Positions 61,481-64,000 of a DNA stretch of 64,000 nucleotides are shown here, in pieces. Positions within the stretch are counted from its first letter, which is position 1. Each line of letters begins with the position of its first letter. Below the pieces are notes generated by a model. The model searched no databases and was not told the origin of the DNA. It was given only the letters and a program-made list of their open reading frames with translations. The DNA lies in the NCBI RefSeq assembly GCF_001262635.1, contig NZ_JXYH01000002.1, forward strand, positions 116,907-180,906. Direction: 5' to 3'. Made by a program: the position numbers and the translations under genes. The stretch comes from Aestuariivita boseongensis (GTDB lineage: Bacteria > Pseudomonadota > Alphaproteobacteria > Rhodobacterales > Rhodobacteraceae).

Positions 61481-64000
61481 GTGAATAGTTTATCGCGGAC
61501 GGACGACCTTGGCTCGACCGAGGACCTGATCGCAGTTGTCGGCATGGCGTGCCGGCTTCCTGGCGGAAACACCACTCCCGACGATTATTGGTCATTCCTG
61601 CTGAAGAAAGGCTGCGGCATCCGGGTGGTGCCCGAGGACCGCTGGCAGGCCGAGGCATTTTACGACGAAAACCCCGATGCCATCGCCAAATCCGTGTCGA
61701 AATGGGGCGGATTTCTGGACGATATCCGAAGCTTTGATGCGGGCGCTTTCGGGATTTCCCCGCGCGAGGCGGATTCGATGGACCCCCAGCAGCGCCTGCT
61801 GCTGCAAGCTGCCTATGAAGCCGTTCAAGACAGCGGCACGCCGCTTGAGGCCTATCAGGCCGCGAAAACGGGCGTGTTCGTGGGTGTCAGCCAATCCGAT
61901 TACCGCACCTTGCAGGAATTGCGCCCCACCAACCCGGAATCCTTTGCAGGCACCGGCTATGCCCTGTGTATCAATGCAAACCGGATCTCGCACCGGCTGA
62001 ACCTTTCGGGGCCCAGCTTTGCGGTGGACACGGCCTGTTCATCCTCGCTGGTGGCGCTGAATGAAGGGGTTCAGAGCCTTGCATCGGGCGGGTGTGACCG
62101 CGCCATTGTCGCGGGCGTGAACATCATCGCGCATCCCTCCAGTTTCATTGCCTTTTCCCGCGCTGGCATGTTGTCGAATACGGGCCAGGTCAGCACCTTT
62201 GACGTCAAGGCCAACGGCTTTGTGCGCGGCGAAGGTGTGGGGGTCGTGGGTCTCAAACCTTATGCGGAGGCGCTGCGCGACGGCGACCGCATCCATGGTG
62301 TGATCCACGCCACGAACTGCAATCAGGACGGCCGCACCAGCACCATCACCGCGCCCAGCCAATGCGCGCAGATCGACATGCTGGAGGGGCTGTTTCACAA
62401 AAGCGGACTGCGCCCCGATCAGGTGGGCTATGTCGAAGCCCATGGCACCGGTACCCCGGTGGGCGACCCGATCGAAGCGGGCGCGATCGGCCGGGTGATC
62501 GGCCAGCAGGCGCTGTCGGGGCCGGTTTTCGTGGGATCGGGCAAGGCCAATGTGGGGCACGGGGAACCCGTCGCCGGCATCACCGGCTTCATCAAGGCGA
62601 TCCTGTCGGTGCGCAACAAACAGATTGCGCCCAATATCAATTTCGAAAGCCCCAATCCGAACATTCCCTTTGACGCGCTGAACCTCAAAGTGCCCACAAA
62701 GCCCGAGGTCTTCCCGGAACAGGACGGTATGCGGGTCGCCGTGGTGAACTCCTTCGGCTTCGGCGGCACCAATGCCAGCGCGCTGGTCTCCTCCGCGCCG
62801 CCGGAGCCTGCAATCCGCCGGATCGTGCCCGCGGCCACGCGCCCTGCCCGCGCCGGTCTGAATACCGATCACTGGCCCCATGTCTTCGCGATCAGCGCCG
62901 GCACGGCCGAAGGGCTGGCGCTGGAAGCTGCGGCGCTGCGTGACGCGCTGAAAGACCGCCGCCAGCTGAAAGACGCGCCGCTTTCCGCCATCGCGGCAAG
63001 CCTTGCCAACACCCGCACGCACAAGACCCAGCGCGCCGTGATCCTGGCGCGCAGCCGCAAGGAGCTTGCCTCCGCCCTCACCGCGCTGGCCGAAAACGAT
63101 GCCGAAGCGCTTGAGGCAAACCCCAACATCCGCCGCGGGCAGGTAAGCGACGGCGGCAAACTGTGCTTCATGTTCGCAGGGCAAGGCAGCCAATGGTGGG
63201 GCATGGCCCGCCAGTTCATGGAAGACGAGCCGATCTTCGCCAAAGCGGTCGAAGAGTATGATGCGCATTTCGTCAAAGCCGCCGGCTGGTCGATCCGCGA
63301 AGAGCTTTTGCGCGACGAGGCCAGCTCTCGCATCGACGACACCACGGTCACACAGCCCGCTTTGTTCGCGATCCAATCGGGGCTGGCGGCGCTTTGGGCG
63401 CATATGGGCGTGCGGCCTGACATGGTCGTGGGCCACTCCATCGGGGAGGCTGCGGCCTCTTACGTCGCAGGCGGCATCAGCCTGGATGGCGCGGCACGCT
63501 TCCTGTCGAAGCGCGGCGCGATCCGCGATCAGCTGGGTGCCAAAGGGGCCATGGCCGCCATCGGGCTTGCCCGCGAGGATGTCGAGGCGCTGTTGCCCGA
63601 TCACGGGCTGATCGGCATTGCCGCGGTCAACGGGCCGGGATCGGTCACCATCAGCGGCGATTACGACGCGATCCATGATTTCGTCGAAGAGTTCAGCTTT
63701 ACCCAGCCTGACACTTTCATCCGTATCCTGAAGGTGGACACCGCCTGGCATTCCTATCAGTTGGATGCGGGCGAGGCATGGTTCCGCAACGAAGTTCGCC
63801 AGATCGACTGGCGCGTGCCCCGGATCCCCTTCATTTCGACCGTCACAGGCAAACCCGAAACACGGTTCGACATCGAATATGGCTGGCAGAACCTGCGCCA
63901 GCCGGTGATGTTCCAGGCGGGCATCGAAGCTGCGCTGAAACTGGGCGCGACCACCTTTGTCGAACTTGGGCCCCATGCCACGCTGGCAGGCCCCACCGCC
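61481..64000 (+). CDS. Type I polyketide synthase (N-terminal KS-AT part)
   Basis: 840 codons to the window edge without a stop, from GTG 61481 (directly after an in-frame TGA). KS domain: DTACSSSLVAL (Cys about 184), HGTGTPVGDPIEAGA (about 320) and KANVGHGEPVAGITGF (about 354). AT domain from FMFAGQGSQWWGM (about 563) with GHSIGEAA (about 650). At the usual selectivity motif (HAFH for malonyl, YASH for methylmalonyl) I see TAWHS, so the extender unit is open. Lies 264 bases from tRNA-Asn. Confidence 0.9.
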   Translation, partial: MNSLSRTDDLGSTEDLIAVVGMACRLPGGNTTPDDYWSFLLKKGCGIRVVPEDRWQAEAFYDENPDAIAKSVSKWGGFLDDIRSFDAGAFGISPREADSMDPQQRLLLQAAYEAVQDSGTPLEAYQAAKTGVFVGVSQSDYRTLQELRPTNPESFAGTGYALCINANRISHRLNLSGPSFAVDTACSSSLVALNEGVQSLASGGCDRAIVAGVNIIAHPSSFIAFSRAGMLSNTGQVSTFDVKANGFVRGEGVGVVGLKPYAEALRDGDRIHGVIHATNCNQDGRTSTITAPSQCAQIDMLEGLFHKSGLRPDQVGYVEAHGTGTPVGDPIEAGAIGRVIGQQALSGPVFVGSGKANVGHGEPVAGITGFIKAILSVRNKQIAPNINFESPNPNIPFDALNLKVPTKPEVFPEQDGMRVAVVNSFGFGGTNASALVSSAPPEPAIRRIVPAATRPARAGLNTDHWPHVFAISAGTAEGLALEAAALRDALKDRRQLKDAPLSAIAASLANTRTHKTQRAVILARSRKELASALTALAENDAEALEANPNIRRGQVSDGGKLCFMFAGQGSQWWGMARQFMEDEPIFAKAVEEYDAHFVKAAGWSIREELLRDEASSRIDDTTVTQPALFAIQSGLAALWAHMGVRPDMVVGHSIGEAAASYVAGGISLDGAARFLSKRGAIRDQLGAKGAMAAIGLAREDVEALLPDHGLIGIAAVNGPGSVTISGDYDAIHDFVEEFSFTQPDTFIRILKVDTAWHSYQLDAGEAWFRNEVRQIDWRVPRIPFISTVTGKPETRFDIEYGWQNLRQPVMFQAGIEAALKLGATTFVELGPHATLAGPTA

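Overview
The window reads as chromosome of a marine Roseobacter-group alphaproteobacterium (Rhodobacteraceae). Support: high G+C; the pyrH-frr-uppS-cdsA-dxr order; dipeptide-type ABC genes with a fused ATPase; paired FAD/GcvT dimethylglycine-dehydrogenase-like genes; an RTX/Hint protein; a DUF1638 gene beside a corrinoid protein. The genus cannot be fixed from sequence alone; Sulfitobacter or a close relative would fit.

Layout. 1-3393 (leftward): pyrH, frr, uppS, cdsA, start of dxr. 3509-9109 (rightward): miaA and a peptide-type ABC transporter without a binding protein. 9161-13975: sulfotransferase-like protein, lytic transglycosylase, ssb, aroB, aroK. 14056-19742: small membrane protein, exported protein, xerD, CNNM/CBS protein, membrane transporter. 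19778-24904: two divergent FAD/GcvT paralogues sharing a spacer with two copies of the palindrome GCGACA-N5-TGTCGY. 24943-27901: MobA-like nucleotidyltransferase and RTX/Hint protein. 28594-34264 (leftward): complete mnhABCDEFG Na+/H+ antiporter operon; then a divergent OxyR-like regulator that lacks the peroxidatic cysteine.

35485-50998 is an integrated element of lower G+C, bounded by a perfect 42-bp direct repeat that covers the 5' half of a tRNA-Leu(CAA) gene. Its tyrosine integrase lies just inside the tRNA end. Nested inside, between two 59-bp copies of the 3' end of a small gene (37121 and 44621, exactly 7500 bp apart), is a type IV-like CRISPR-Cas cassette: Csf3/Cas5-like, an unknown 266-aa protein in the large-subunit slot, Cas6-like, a Cas7/Csf2-like protein with a coiled-coil insertion, a DinG (Csf4) helicase, a stand-alone HNH-family protein, and an 8-repeat array with degenerate repeats. 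There is no cas1 or cas2. The rest of the element holds a serine recombinase and a leftward operon of unknown genes around a P-loop NTPase, without phage structural genes. The DinG + HNH + Cas6 + Cas7 cassette is the most interesting system here: the HNH protein could give a type IV effector a DNA-cutting activity.

51168-64000 returns to core chromosome: fasciclin protein, radical SAM protein, corrinoid protein and DUF1638 protein, SufE, a lipoprotein, RNase D, purN-purM, a CAT-anticodon tRNA (probably Ile2), an EnvZ-type kinase, an MBL-fold hydrolase, tRNA-Asn, and the start of a large type I polyketide synthase running off the edge.
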